Positions 1-11,119 of a stretch of 64,000 nt of DNA are shown here, in pieces; positions within the stretch are counted from its first letter, which is position 1; each line of letters starts with the position of its first letter. The translations under genes and the position numbers were made by a program. The DNA is from Sipunculus nudus (taxonomy: Eukaryota > Annelida > Sipuncula > Golfingiida > Sipunculidae), in contig CM049306.1 of NCBI GenBank assembly GCA_026874595.1, forward strand, positions 19,337,019 to 19,401,018. The letters are read 5' to 3'. Under the pieces are notes generated by a model. The model did no database searches, was not told the DNA's origin, and saw nothing but the letters and a program-made list of their open reading frames with translations.

Positions 1-241
1 CAATAATCGCTGTGCGACTGGTAGATATACTCCGCAGAATATTCTCTTCGATTGGCCATTTGATTTCAAAATCTCTGTCATGGAACACAGAGACGGAACG
101 GGATCTCGTCTTCTTCTTCCAGCTTAGGATCAGGTGTTGGGTCACCCAATGGGAATCCCTCTCGCTGTAGGCCACGAAAGTTTTAAGCAAAAAATTTCTG
201 TTATTATCAACTTTATCACACGTGCTTCTGCCGTATTTCCG
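1..241 (-). pseudogene. TIR domain, partial, with two compensating frameshifts
   Basis: Read on the minus strand, this stretch encodes the first two thirds of a TIR domain, the cytoplasmic signalling module of Toll-like receptors and their adaptors. Seen directly: a box-1-like segment FVAYSERDSHWV, then HDRDFEI (the box-2 region), then PIEENILRSI and TSRTAII. The domain runs off the left edge. Between about positions 128 and 83 the family-like residues (LEEEDEIPFRLCV) sit in a different frame from the flanks. One base appears lost near 128 and one gained near 82, so the frame is restored but some 15 residues are scrambled. An in-frame stop lies at 242-244, and no transmembrane segment or LRR was found upstream with confidence. 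The usual Tyr-Asp-Ala before FV is replaced. I read it as a decayed or strongly altered Toll-like receptor exon. An assembly error is the alternative. The TIR identity is fairly sure; the gene's status is not. Confidence 0.7.
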
Positions 242-244
242 TTA

Positions 245-1000
245 AAATTTGTGTGAAAGGTACCGACAATCGTTTCATTTTACTTCTGTGCTTATTGCTT
301 ATTCAGGTGAAAGGACAACCGACTTCGTAATCCGGAACCAGGACGACCCGCGATGACATTGGCTGGACAGACGAGGGTCATCACAGTCTCCGAGACAGAC
401 TCACGGTGGCGCTCCACTACTTCCCCGGGTTCATTTCAACCCATTTGACCTAAGACATTTAACGGGACTTCCTACGAATATTGCAGTCTTACTACTTTAT
501 ACGCAAGCTTGTCGTCAATGAGCCCAAACGGGAAATGCAGGGCATGGTGTGATTTCGAATGATCTCAAGTCTGCACTTTTGATGACTGAAACTGAATTCG
601 AAGCGTTAGACCCGGACTACCTTGATGGGGTCACACATGGGAGACAGGAAGGAACCACTTACTTCTCCTGGGGAACATTGCGATAGCTGTTAACGTGCAT
701 TCTGTATTGCATTAACTGTGGTCTCACCATGCACGTGGTTTCGCGGGAATATTGGAACCAGTTTGTAAGACCGTTGTCCCGGTGATCGATGCCACCAGGT
801 GGCATTTCATCAACCAAGCAGTGTTTTATCATATTCTATAAAAGAGTAATGTCATATTCTTAAAAATGTAATATAACTCTAAATAGACAGTTTACTCTTC
901 GATTTCAAGATAAGAAATTAATTCCACTTTGTCTTATGAAATAAGTTAATTTCTATTAAAAAATTATGTAAAACTGGAAAAGTCTTGAATCTAGCCAGGG
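245..1000. other. No supported gene; higher-GC stretch next to the TIR relic
   Basis: GC content is higher here than in the following DNA. On the minus strand around 300-445 a short open stretch reads LVCPANVIAGRP, vaguely like the last cysteine/proline region of an LRR C-terminal cap. On the + strand around 556-690 another open stretch reads ETEFEALDPDYLDG. Neither has convincing splice sites or a membrane segment, so neither is called as a gene. A poly-C run of about 12 lies at 1017-1028. Confidence 0.4.
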
Positions 1001-1380
1001 CCTCGGGGGTATATATCCCCCCCCCCCCGACTTTCTTTTAGCAAGGTTGGATGGCCAATGTTATAATCCCCCATGCTCATCTGAGGATAATGTTTATATG
1101 CTGGAAATGAAATATATTTATAACTAGAAAACGGATAGTAGACAGGCGACAACATGTAACCACCAAAACACAGAGGCATGGGTTAAGGGAGGCATTGAAT
1201 GTTCCTGACATGACATGAATCCAGATTTGAGGCATCAGAGATGCCAATTAAACTCCTCATATATGTGCAGTTTTCACTAAAAACAGATCTGCAGATGGAT
1301 ACAAGATAAAAATATTGTAGGTGACCCAAGCAGTCTTGTATACAGGATAAACAAGATCTATTGACATGCAAATTTCAGGT

Positions 1381-2440
1381 GAATACATCAAACCCCCATG
1401 AGATAACTGCATGAACGTACTGAGAAAAAGTGCATCAATGTATTATATATAAACGAAACGGCAGGTGGCGCAACATGTCTGGACCACAACAAAGCTATCC
1501 AAGACGGATAAACATGGAAAATTTCAACCCAACACATTGAACCACTCCTGAGATATGAGCAGTTTTCACCCAAAGCAAACAAATGGAAGGACGCCACGCA
1601 AAAATGATTGCAGATGGCGCCATCGGTCTTGAGTACGAGATGAAGGTATCCAAGATTTATGGACATGCAATATTTCAGGCAAATATGGCAAACCACTCCT
1701 TAGAAAAGGGCACCAATGTATTCTACAAAAAAGGGAAGGTAGGTGGCGCCATCTATCTGGTGAACAAGTTAACTCTCCAAAATGCATTGACATGTTTAAT
1801 TTCAGACCAATACATTAAACCATTCCTGATATATGAACAATTTTCACCCTTGGAAGCAAATGCACGGATGAATGTCACGCGAAAAAGACTGCAGACGGCG
1901 CCACCAGTCTTGAATACGAGATAGAGGTATCCAACACTAAGGACATGCACAATTTCAGGTCAAAACGGAAAATCACTCTTAGGAAAAGGGCATCAATGTA
2001 TTCTACAAAAACTCTCCAAGATGGATGGAAATGCTAAATTTTAGATCAATACATTGATCCACTCCTGAGATATGAGCAATTTTCACCCTAAGCAAACCCA
2101 GTGATGAACGTCACACGGAAACGATAACAGATGGTGCCACCGGTCGTGAGTACGAGATGGAAGTATCCAAGATCTATGGACATGCCAATTTCAGCCCAAT
2201 ACAGTGAACCAATCACTAAGACGAACGAGTGGCAAACGTATGGATGGATGCCACGCAAAAATGATTGTATGTGGCGCCACCAGTCGATAGTAGGAGATGG
2301 AGATATACAAGATCTATGAACATGAACAATTTCAGCGTAGTACATTGAACCACTTCTTAGATATTGGCTATTATCAATGAGACACCCAGATACATACTGC
2401 ACTAAAAGAATTGCAGGTAGCGCCACCAGTCTTTGTTGCG
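1381..2440 (-). repeat. Degenerate ~145-bp tandem array with GGTGGCGCCACC cores
   Basis: About seven diverged copies of one unit can be followed by their palindromic cores (for example at 1465, 1614, 1741, 1898, 2131, 2272 and 2417). Most are spaced 127-157 bp; one double-size gap suggests a decayed copy. Each unit also carries GATATGAGCA, TTTCACCC and a CCAAGATCTATGGACATG-like block. Reversed and complemented, the unit matches the array at 31,790-32,450, so this copy is inverted relative to that one. Short open frames inside are shadows of the repeat. Confidence 0.75.
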
Positions 2441-2449
2441 CACCGGTTC

Positions 2450-5400
2450 ACATATGCGCGAATAGGTATGCTGGGTTTCGAAAAGATCGGAACAAGGGCC
2501 TCAGTGGATTTCTCCTGAAAACCCATGGGGTGGCAGCGGCGTCTGGCTGAAACACTGTTTTGACGGATACAATTAGAATTAAAAACGTTGATTCCACTTC
2601 TGACTTTACTCTGAAATATTATATATCTAAACCTGGTTTAAAAGTAACTTTTACCGGAAACATAATACCTTATTTTATTAAACCTTGTACTTAATGGTAA
2701 TTTTAAAAAAAGTTTATAAAAATTTAACAGTGTACACAGTGAAATTTGTAACAAGATTCCTGTACTAAAATTTGAAGCATTTCTTTCTTTCTCATTTAAT
2801 GTGGGACATTTCAACCCCATTTGAATATGTTAACTCATCTGACCAAAAGGAAAATGACAGACACCATAATTAATTTAAACTTACTAATTTGAACTGTTAA
2901 TCGTTATCATAAAAAAAAGTATTTTAGCTTGTAAAACTATCCTTGATACCCTGAATGTCCCACATTTAGATAAAGGCTTCCATTTGTGCAAGTGTTGATA
3001 GTGATGATCATAAAATTTACATTTAAAAATGGATTTTTGTGCAGGTTTCTTACAGTTAAATCGATGATGTGATAATTATCTGTAGGCAAAATTATTTTAT
3101 AATTGTATTAAATGGCGTATATTGATGCAAAGAATTTCGGTAAGATTTGATTTTACCATGCTCAGTTGGACGTTGTGTAATTTTGCAATAATTAAATACT
3201 TCAAACAACATATAATTGGCTTTGAGATTATTAAACCCTAACCTACGATACAGAGTATGGTAAATGTGAAACAGCTTTGTGTACTGGTAACACATTTTTA
3301 AAAATAGTTTCACATGCAGTTTCTTATTTTTCTCCTTCACAATAGTCATTAGCTTACTTATGACATGACAAAAATAATTCACGGTGATATAAAATTCCTT
3401 TGTTTCAATTTATACCCCACCTACTTCCTGTCCTAATATTATTAGAGCTTGGTTGGGAAGTATTAATTAAAAATAATAGACCCAAGTACATGTGGAATCG
3501 TGAAATCACGGAACTTCGTTTTTATGAAGCTCTTTACACGTCTCTGATGCGTATGGCAACGTTTTTTACCAAAGATAAATAAATGTTTCAAAACGTGTTT
3601 CATTCCATTACTCTTGAAATAAAGTGAATGCACACACAGTTTTTCACACATGCGCACAACTCGCATACAAGTGGCCAAGCAGCGTCTTCAGACGACTACA
3701 TATTAAAGACACATACTTTCTTTACAGGTTATTTTATTAAAAAAGTGAAAGGCCATTCAATATAACAAAAAAGACCCGTTATTTCAATTAACAATGAACA
3801 CAAGCACTGATAATAAAAAGAAAATATTTTTATATTTTACAGTTATTTATTAAACCTGAAAATGTACCAGCGCAGGAAGAAGAAAGATCAAGCGAATCAA
3901 TATTTATGTGTACTAGAGCTGCCATATATGTGGCGGACTTTACGGATTGTTTGTGGCAACATTCATGGTTTAGGTTATTTACAGTAGTTACATGATCAAT
4001 ATCAATTTCCACCAGAGGTCGCCACCGCTACGCTGACACGTGATTGTAACATAACCATGTAGCGGAGTGACCTCTGGTTGAGATTGGACCATTATTTACT
4101 CTTCTTCAAAATACATTCACTGATCCTTAATGTGCCAAATTAAGCCATCGAATCTTGTGGTGATTTCGAAGTGAAATGTGCAGGCTTTTATATAAAGCAC
4201 CAAGTACATCACAAAGCTGCTTTGCATTGAATCATACTGTATATTATACTTAATATACACATATATGCTTTCTGTATTTCACATGCATGTATACTGAGAT
4301 ATGCAAATCTGTTATATATACATATAAATACAAACATATGAAATCCAAAGAAAATTACAACGTGAACTCAATCTGGGACTCGGCAGGTCTTTGCACGTGC
4401 ATGAGCTGCTCCAGTGCTGCCCTCTATGCAAGTTTTGTCGGTTCGAATGTTTCCTGGTTCCTAGCATCTAAAAACGTGAAACAAAAATATGTAAAGTAGA
4501 AGTAGCATCTATGACCTAATCATCATATGATGTATTGTTTTCTTTTTTGTTTTAAGAGTGTATTTTGTGTTAAAGCGCAATTTTTTCTGTCTCATACGAA
4601 GAACATTTGAGCCGCCCTTAGTGTTCATTTCTGATTGCTCCACCCATTGGCCTTACTTCGGGGGGGGGGGGGGGGGGAGCAGGGAGAAACGTCCAATTAT
4701 ATCAATGATTGTATAGTTTCGTAGTAATTTTCTGAATAATCGTCAAATTATGCATCTCATATGGATAAAATATAGGATTCTGCAAATTGCCTCACTGAAA
4801 TGCCATGAGTGTTAGCCCGTGTGTGCTTAAAACAAATGAAAATCTGTTTCGTATAATAGAAGATATTTAGATCTCATAATAGTGCCTTTCATTCGAGCGG
4901 GGGAGAGGGGGGGGGGCTATTGTTGTTACTGCGATGGATTGTTCACCTCACATTTTCTCAGCAAACATTATGACCCATGGCTGCACCAACATAGGTCGTT
5001 ATTACATATCAACACAAGACTGTAAATCGAATATTTGAATTTATATATCTAACAGTTGTTGAAGTGAATTTGTCGACTTAAAGGGTATTCAAGTTGTTCA
5101 TATTATGAATGAATATTTAGAAATGAAAGTATCGCTGAGTAAGCTGTGGTTGAGATCAAAACATAGAGGACATAAACAGACATTTAGAAGGAGATTAATA
5201 ACAACATGCAGGGGCCCATGGACCAGGTGCTCACCCGTTTTTTATGTTTCTTTTTTTCGTTTTTTTTTTTGCACATGAAAATATCAAAGAAAACATCTCG
5301 ATTATTCAATTAGCAAACACTAGTATCTCAGTGGATAGTTTTTTTAAAGAAATAGTATAAATACTAGTATCCTTTCACTTTTGGTCTTATTACACCATAA

Positions 5401-5690
5401 ATGTATTATAGCCGCCATTCTTAAATTATAAAAACGAGATGTGTGCATTCGTATATATGACCATACCCCCGACATGAGGCCCGTAATCAAACTTTCATGT
5501 GTTCTACTTCATTGTTACGCTTAAGTAAAACGGGTTCATTTGCTTTACAAAAGCTGATCATTTTAGTTTTGAATGGAGCTGTCTGGTATATAATCTTTTG
5601 AATTAAAAATGTTACGAAAATCCTGATTACATCCAAAATTTTAAGATTTGTTTTTTGGGTGTTACTCTTACCCTCCACAAAGATTATCCA
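2450..5690. other. AT-rich intergenic DNA, no supported gene
   Basis: Both strands were read and no exon with good junctions was found. It contains an 18-base poly-G tract at 4660-4677, a shorter G-rich run near 4900-4915, a T-rich tract near 5245-5270 and the hairpin listed separately at 4008-4082. Confidence 0.5.
4008..4082. repeat. Imperfect hairpin with CCAGAGGTC / GACCTCTGG arms
   Basis: Two inverted arms, CCAGAGGTCgccaCCGCTAC and gTAGCGGagtGACCTCTGG, flank about 30 bases. A half copy of the right arm (AGCGGAGTGACCTCTG) recurs at about 7841-7857. This points to a small dispersed inverted-repeat element. No function can be inferred. Confidence 0.45.
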
Positions 5691-5699
5691 ATAATATTT

Positions 5700-5781
5700 G
5701 TGTGTGTGATAAGCTGCTAACAGACAAACGAACCAACTAACCCAGATGAAAACATAGTACCTTCCTGGTAGAGGTAATGAA
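5700..5781 (+). mobile_element. Fragment of a dispersed element ending in GAGGTA
   Basis: The block GCTAACAGACAAACGAACCA followed by GATGAAAACATAGTACCTTC and TGGTAGAGGTA is a diverged copy of the right ends found at about 15,050-15,085 and 38,898-38,968. Only this end is recognisable here; the (TA)n array begins 20 bp further on. Confidence 0.5.
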
Positions 5782-5798
5782 ATCCGAACTTTAATTGG

Positions 5799-5800
<2 letters not shown>

Positions 5801-5848
<48 letters not shown>
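5801..5848. repeat. (AT)n microsatellite
   Basis: Twenty-four uninterrupted AT units, followed by an ATTT-type tail. Confidence 0.95.
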
Positions 5849-5852
<4 letters not shown>

Positions 5853-7213
5853 TTATTTATTATTTATACATTTTATTTCCAAATATTTATTATTTTCTGA
5901 ATTTCTGAGGGAGGATGATTACATGGGTCACCCCCCCCCCCCGGGACCCACACACCAACACACACACACAATTGCCAAAAAGGTGGGGGGGGGGGGTATA
6001 TACAGCCCCGTTGCCACCTTAATTGACACCCCTGGATATAATTTGTGACAATGCGTCAAGAGAATCTACGGACGACGGACATAGCGCCATGACAGTCAGA
6101 TACGTCCAGATAGTCAGATAGTAGATATCCTGAAATGAAATATGAAAACATCCCATCCAAAGCATTAGATTTTAGTTTGTCCATTAGAGGGCGTTAGGTT
6201 TTACTTGATGAAAAATATCGTCTGCTCTCTCGGTTCCACAGGCTGCTCCGGAAAGTTTATATTTTGTATGGTGGTACCGGAAAGGTGCATTTTAATTTGT
6301 TTAAGAAAATCCTCATGTAGAATTCAGTGTAATGTAAAAAACACACAGTCACTGATGTTTCTCTGTATGGTTTGTATGATTTGTGTAAGTGTGTGTGACA
6401 CCAAAACCACCATTCCGTTAGATAAGCAAGGAGTATTTATAATTGTTGATCGGTTTGTTAGAGGGAGATAAAGTTATATGTGTCAGTTCTGCATTCTTTT
6501 AGGCCACAAACGTATCACATATCATATTAGTCTATGGTTTACCTGTCCCTGTTTTGCTACTAACCTCTCTGACATGTCACATACCCAAGCAAATCAACAC
6601 TGACGAAGGAAATTTGTTATTGGTTCTTTTAAAAATATCTCAAGATAAAACATTAAACTCAAATCTCTGATCCATATGCTTCTCCTCCTTAATCTTACAA
6701 GTCGTCGACATTAAATCATTTGGTGCTTTCTGATGGCTACTGTTTGAATATGATTGACATGTCGGAGAGGTAAAATACAGCTACATTCACCGTATGCCCA
6801 GAAGAGCTACCGACATCCTACCTGACATTTTCATAATTATCGCCACCTGTAAGGTGAAAGGTATATTATAACATATTGTAATGGAGTAAAACGATTTCTT
6901 TATTGCCTGAGTTTGATCAGCAGTAGTCACTACAAAATTGATTAGAACCAAACCAAAATAATTGTTTCAGTAGTGGTATTAATAATGGAGACCATGAAAT
7001 AAAAGCCAGAAAATAAATAAATGATAATAATAATAATAACAATAATAATAAGAAGAACAATAATAACAATAACTGATGGTAACCATAATCTATAAAAAAT
7101 GGTAGTGCAATAAAAATAATAACGATAAAAAAGTGAAGTAATATAATAACTGTATTGATAAAACAAATGATTATTGTGATTATTGCATTTATACTTATAA
7201 TGTTAATACTCAC
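5849..7213. other. Intergenic or intronic DNA with homopolymers and an AT-rich simple tract
   Basis: Contains poly-C (about 5931-5942), a short CA run, poly-G (5985-5996) and a low-complexity TAA/AAT stretch at about 7015-7150. A downstream exon of the minus-strand receptor, encoding a cytoplasmic tail, should lie at or below this point. I could not identify one. Confidence 0.4.
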
Positions 7214-7384
7214 TCCTACTTGGCGATAACACACAGATGATTGTGATGGTTGTGATGAAGAGTAGAAGGATGATTAGACCCATCCCTGCCATCGTCACAT
7301 ATACCGGATGAGCGATAATCAAGTCCAAAAGACCAGGCTCTGGTTCTGGTACCGATTCTGCCGATGATTCAGGTTCCGGTGTAC
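7214..7384 (-). CDS. Transmembrane exon of a single-pass surface protein (partial gene)
   Basis: On the minus strand a 171-nt exon lies between an acceptor ending CCAAG and a strong donor, AGGA|gtgagt. It begins and ends in phase 1, the usual phase for exons of extracellular-module receptors. It codes for 56 whole codons: a Glu/Pro/Ser stalk (TPEPESSAESVPEPEPG), then about 23 hydrophobic residues running from VYVTMAGMGL through LLLFITTITI to ICVL, then a short polar SPSR. This is a textbook juxtamembrane stalk plus membrane-spanning helix, with the C-terminus presumably cytoplasmic. Upstream on the same strand lie a signal-peptide exon (16,298-16,244) and an Ig-like exon (9,766-9,485), so I infer one receptor gene. 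The following exon was not found. The exon looks sound; joining it to the others is inference. Confidence 0.6.
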
Positions 7385-7499
7385 CTTGGATAGATTGATA
7401 TCACATGAAATATTTCTGCAAATCGTTACACGGGGCGAACAAGACATTGCTTGACACATTTTTCCATTTTTCGATAAAAATACCTTATCCTGGGAACAT

Positions 7500-7501
<2 letters not shown>

Positions 7502-7547
<46 letters not shown>
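7502..7547. repeat. (TA)n microsatellite
   Basis: An uninterrupted TA array about 120 bp upstream (in gene sense) of the transmembrane exon. Confidence 0.95.
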
Positions 7548-7548
<1 letters not shown>

Positions 7549-8220
7549 CGTACACTATACTTACATATTTCTATATTCATAATCAACTAAATTGGCAGTT
7601 CTATTAAACTATTCATGTTTCCGAAATTTTAAAGCTTTTTTTTCAGACATCCTAATTCAACGATATATAAAGCAGAGTTTAATCATAACAACAGAAAACA
7701 TTAGGTTCTTTACAAAAGATTTTAAATTCACTACTTGTAGTCAAAATATGCAGTTTCCAATCTACCAACATGTGGGCCAGTGTGCCCGAAAATGCAAGCC
7801 GATACACCAACCAACATCTCGTAATCGTGGCGTGAACTTGAAGCGGAGTGACCTCTGCTGGAGCTTTGACAAACAACGTAAATACATTCTCCTGACAGAC
7901 ACGCATGTTACTTTCCTCCCTTTTAAGTACCTAATGTTTTCTCATTCTCTGCACCATTTTGTTAATTAAGCTCGGTAAATATGTATCTATATTAGCAAGC
8001 TACACTATTTTCTCTCCGTGTGTTTAAAGTGCGTATATATGAAATATTAACGCTGTCCGGTATATTTTCTTGTATAAGCTCACAGTTGTCGATCAGATAT
8101 ATGTTATTTAACATTTTAGACAGAAATATTCTACAGAAATTGGGGCATAAAAAATTGAGAAATATACATGGTTTCTTGCTTTTCGTTTTACACATGAACT
8201 CTTTAAATAATTCTGCTACG

Positions 8221-8245
8221 AAACCCCCCCCCCCCCCACCCCCGT

Positions 8246-8323
<78 letters not shown>

Positions 8324-8342
8324 GAAAGAGAGAGAGAAAAAA
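8221..8342. repeat. Composite microsatellite forming a large inverted repeat
   Basis: A poly-C tract (8224-8237) is followed by (CT)n at about 8246-8257, a long (TA)n with one C interruption at 8301, then (GA)n at about 8325-8338. The CT and GA arms are reverse complements around the self-complementary TA core, so the whole block could extrude as one hairpin. Confidence 0.9.
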
Positions 8343-8344
8343 AA

Positions 8345-9480
8345 GAAAGACAATGATTTCCGACATGTCAGAAGTCAGAAGTGACATCATCACATGTTTG
8401 ACCTCAGACCACAAAAAAATATTTTAAGATATATATATGAAGTCTGTACAACAAATTGGATTCTTTCTCAAGCAATGTTCTTCTGTTTGTGTTTATTGTA
8501 TACTCGATACGGCATAATACACCGGGCCAGTAAAAAGAAGCACGACGTTCTGTGTAGCATTGCCAATACACCTGTTGATTTACGCGGGGCGTGGAGGTCG
8601 AGCCAGAAAAAAATTATTCATTCTTTACAAATACAAGTACGAGATAATCACAAAGAACCTTCATACTAAGGTCACGACGCTAGCTCAGGCATGGCAAAAA
8701 CTCCCAGACGCAGAATGTGTACACATGCCGTATACCTGACGGCTAGTATTATACTGCACTGAAAGGCGGTTTGTACTGATATGTCCCAGCAAACGTATCA
8801 ACTCACTACTCCGGTGATGGTTTTTCAGAGTGACACTGCAATCCTTTAACTAGAAGGAAAATCAATCGCTCAGATTTTAGCTCTGTGCCTATGACTGTTA
8901 TTCTTTAATTTTCAAAACAAATATCAGCTTAAACACGAGTAATGGCAGTTTTTCAGCATTACTGAAATGGGTTTGTGCGAACACACTTTTCCATTTATTA
9001 TTCATTTTTATTATATTCATTTGCAAAGCGTGAAAAGAATGTTCACGATTTGACTATAAGAGAACACTGGGAGTTTGGGAGTCTGTGATCTTAAGATTTG
9101 GTTTCGACAGCTGTGAAATGTAAATTTTTGTTCAAAAGAGCACCTCAGAGTCAAAAATAATAAATTTATATCATTATGAAAATAAATACAAATCTAGTAA
9201 TCGCGAAATTCATATAAGAATTATTCAAAGGCCAAGTGATTGCAAGGCAAACTTCTCTCATTTCTCCCAAACTAAAACGCCCACGGCTTTATGATCTTGG
9301 CCTTTGACATTGGGTGTATTATAATAAAATTTAATGTTTCTACTGTTTTGCACTTCGGGTTCTAAGAACCCCCTAAAAACAAAACCCAAATATCGATACA
9401 GAATTAAAATCATTAACCAATATAAGCCTCCCCTCTATACAGGGTAGGTTTTATCATAGTCAGCGGGACGAATACAAAAT
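8345..9480. other. Probable intronic DNA of the minus-strand receptor
   Basis: No firm exon. One weak candidate on the minus strand at about 8812-8840 is a 29-nt stretch between a TTGCAG acceptor and a gtgagt donor, reading CHSEKPSPE in one phase. It would suit the Pro/Glu stalk, but its phase does not join the known transmembrane exon, so it is not called. Confidence 0.35.
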
Positions 9481-9484
9481 CCAT

Positions 9485-9766
9485 CTAAGGTTTATGCTGC
9501 TGATACATGAAAGAAATGATAATATTACTTTTCCATAAATCCTCGACCTCGCCCTTACACTGATACACGCCAAAGTTTTTTAAAGGGTAAAGAAAGAGTA
9601 AGCTAAGGCTACAGTACGTGAAGATTCCAAGCCTGACCTCCCCCCCCCCCCTAACTCAGACTTACGAACAATTACAAGGAAATCGAAAAAGTCTTCCTCC
9701 ACATCAAATGGTCCGCAAAGAGTTATTCGGATCAATCTTTAATAAGCAAGAGGAAATTTTAATATC
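9485..9766 (-). pseudogene. Immunoglobulin V-type-like exon, apparently frameshifted
   Basis: A strong minus-strand acceptor (poly-T tract, then TATATCATCCTCAG) opens at 9766. The first part reads DIKISSCLLKID in one frame. Further on, another frame gives GEVRLG, then SLSLLFL, then NFGVYQCKGEVEDLW. This fits the last half of a V-type Ig domain, where a hydrophobic strand precedes the hallmark (D/N)xGxYxC. The first half ends in a stop around the middle, so at least one frameshift separates the halves. A 12-base poly-C run (poly-G on the coding strand, 9640-9651) lies inside the second open stretch and could be an indel or sequencing hotspot. A stop closes the open frame at 9485, and I saw no good donor before it. 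The Ig family call rests on spacing and motif, not on a search. Confidence 0.4.
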
Positions 9767-10267
9767 CTGAGGATGATATAAAAAAAAATCAATTACATAA
9801 GATGATAATCTTAGAATAACCATGAACACCAGTAAGAACACAAGGCTAACGGACGTGACGCACTGAACCCAGGATATGACGTAACTGTCCATATAAGAGG
9901 TCCCTTCAGTATGATGGGTTCGGATAACGTAATCTGATTGGTTACGGACGACAAAGCCTTCATATCAACAGGCATACACGCTTGATACATGAAACGTGAT
10001 AGGTTTAAATGTAACGAAGAGGAAATATTAATGGTATTAGTAATTATCAGACAAAAGGGGATGTATAGAGAAATAGGACTAGTACTGTACAAAAGCGATT
10101 ATAAAAAATGCTAGTATAGTATTCCACTGCACAACGCTTTCTACAATGCAGGTTAAAATGAAAGCTCTAAATAAAGGTTATAACAGACAGAGTTTCACGG
10201 TTTGTACTTACTGACTGAAGCTGAAAATAAAACAAAATATACTTAACATGAATTTTCTGCTCTACAT

Positions 10268-10269
<2 letters not shown>

Positions 10270-10311
<42 letters not shown>
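10270..10311. repeat. (AT)n microsatellite
   Basis: An uninterrupted AT array of 21 units. Confidence 0.95.
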
Positions 10312-10312
<1 letters not shown>

Positions 10313-10748
10313 TAGTATATTTATCACACATGGGATTATACCGGAGCCCCTTTTTTGACCAATGAAATCAAGCCTCAGAGAACAAGCAATAATGAATTTA
10401 TAATTATATATATACATGGTTAAATTATCTCTTTAAAAGGTCCTAATATATGTCATAATCAAAAACAATACTGCAGTTAAAATATTACGTCAATAAAACA
10501 GCAATTACAAAACAAAAATAATTATAATAACACCTCGGTTTGGCGACCACCTTAAAATAACGTACACTTTTTCACGGTCCTGATTATTTCTTGCTCTTTA
10601 TATATAAGACCTCGTTTAGATTGCAACCTAGAAAATGCGTCACTTTTTCAAGGTCCTGTTGGTGGTTGTAATTTCGAGGTTTTACTGTATATGATTTCAA
10701 GGGCCTGTGTCATAATCCAGCCTAGAAATTTAAAGTGTGGAAACAAAT

Positions 10749-11060
10749 CTAACAATATTCGGGATCTGGGCGTCGTGTGTAGCACACGGTAACGTATTTT
10801 ACAACTGAAGCATGACGATAAACAGCCAGGAGTGGCAAACTTGTTATTGACACTATAACCGCCTGACAGAAGCTTTCCATGCAGTCCCTTTGTTTCAGTG
10901 TCAGAACTTGGAAGTTACGCTCGTGGGAAGTGAAGTATGAAGACGGCAACGCCTGAGGCATTGAAAATGCACCAACTGGAACTGGTCAGCTCCCCCGCGT
11001 AAGAGAGTCTGCCAGCTGCATCCATTCCAGGGAGCAAGTTCAGGTTTTTCATGGGGTACA
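10749..11060 (-). pseudogene. Relic resembling the C-terminal part of an alpha-carbonic anhydrase
   Basis: This block is richer in GC than its surroundings. On the minus strand it reads NLLPGMDAAG, then LSYAGELTS, then SSWCIFN. That order recalls the alpha-carbonic anhydrase segment LLP...Y.GSLT(TPPC)...W.vF, but the TPPC segment appears deleted. After a stop, a second frame gives SLPLLAVYRHASVV, which could match the terminal NfRPlQ..nxR.V stretch. At least one frameshift and one deletion would be needed, and no zinc-ligand histidine region was found. Known of the family: these enzymes hydrate CO2 and are used in mollusc shell formation. Here it would be a dead fragment. The match was made by eye and is uncertain. 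Confidence 0.3.
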
Positions 11061-11119
11061 AAAGATGTTTGGAGATAATGCTATAAGGGTTAAACAATGC
11101 ATTGTTTAATCGATGCATT

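Noticed and set aside
4400-4460. tRNA-like B-box (GGTTCGAATG)
   Set aside because: No matching A-box at the right distance and no cloverleaf could be folded by eye.
9704-9892. Hydrophobic open frame with SLVFLLVFMVIL, like a membrane helix
   Set aside because: No acceptor precedes it on the minus strand. It runs straight through the strong acceptor of the Ig-like exon, so it is probably intron.
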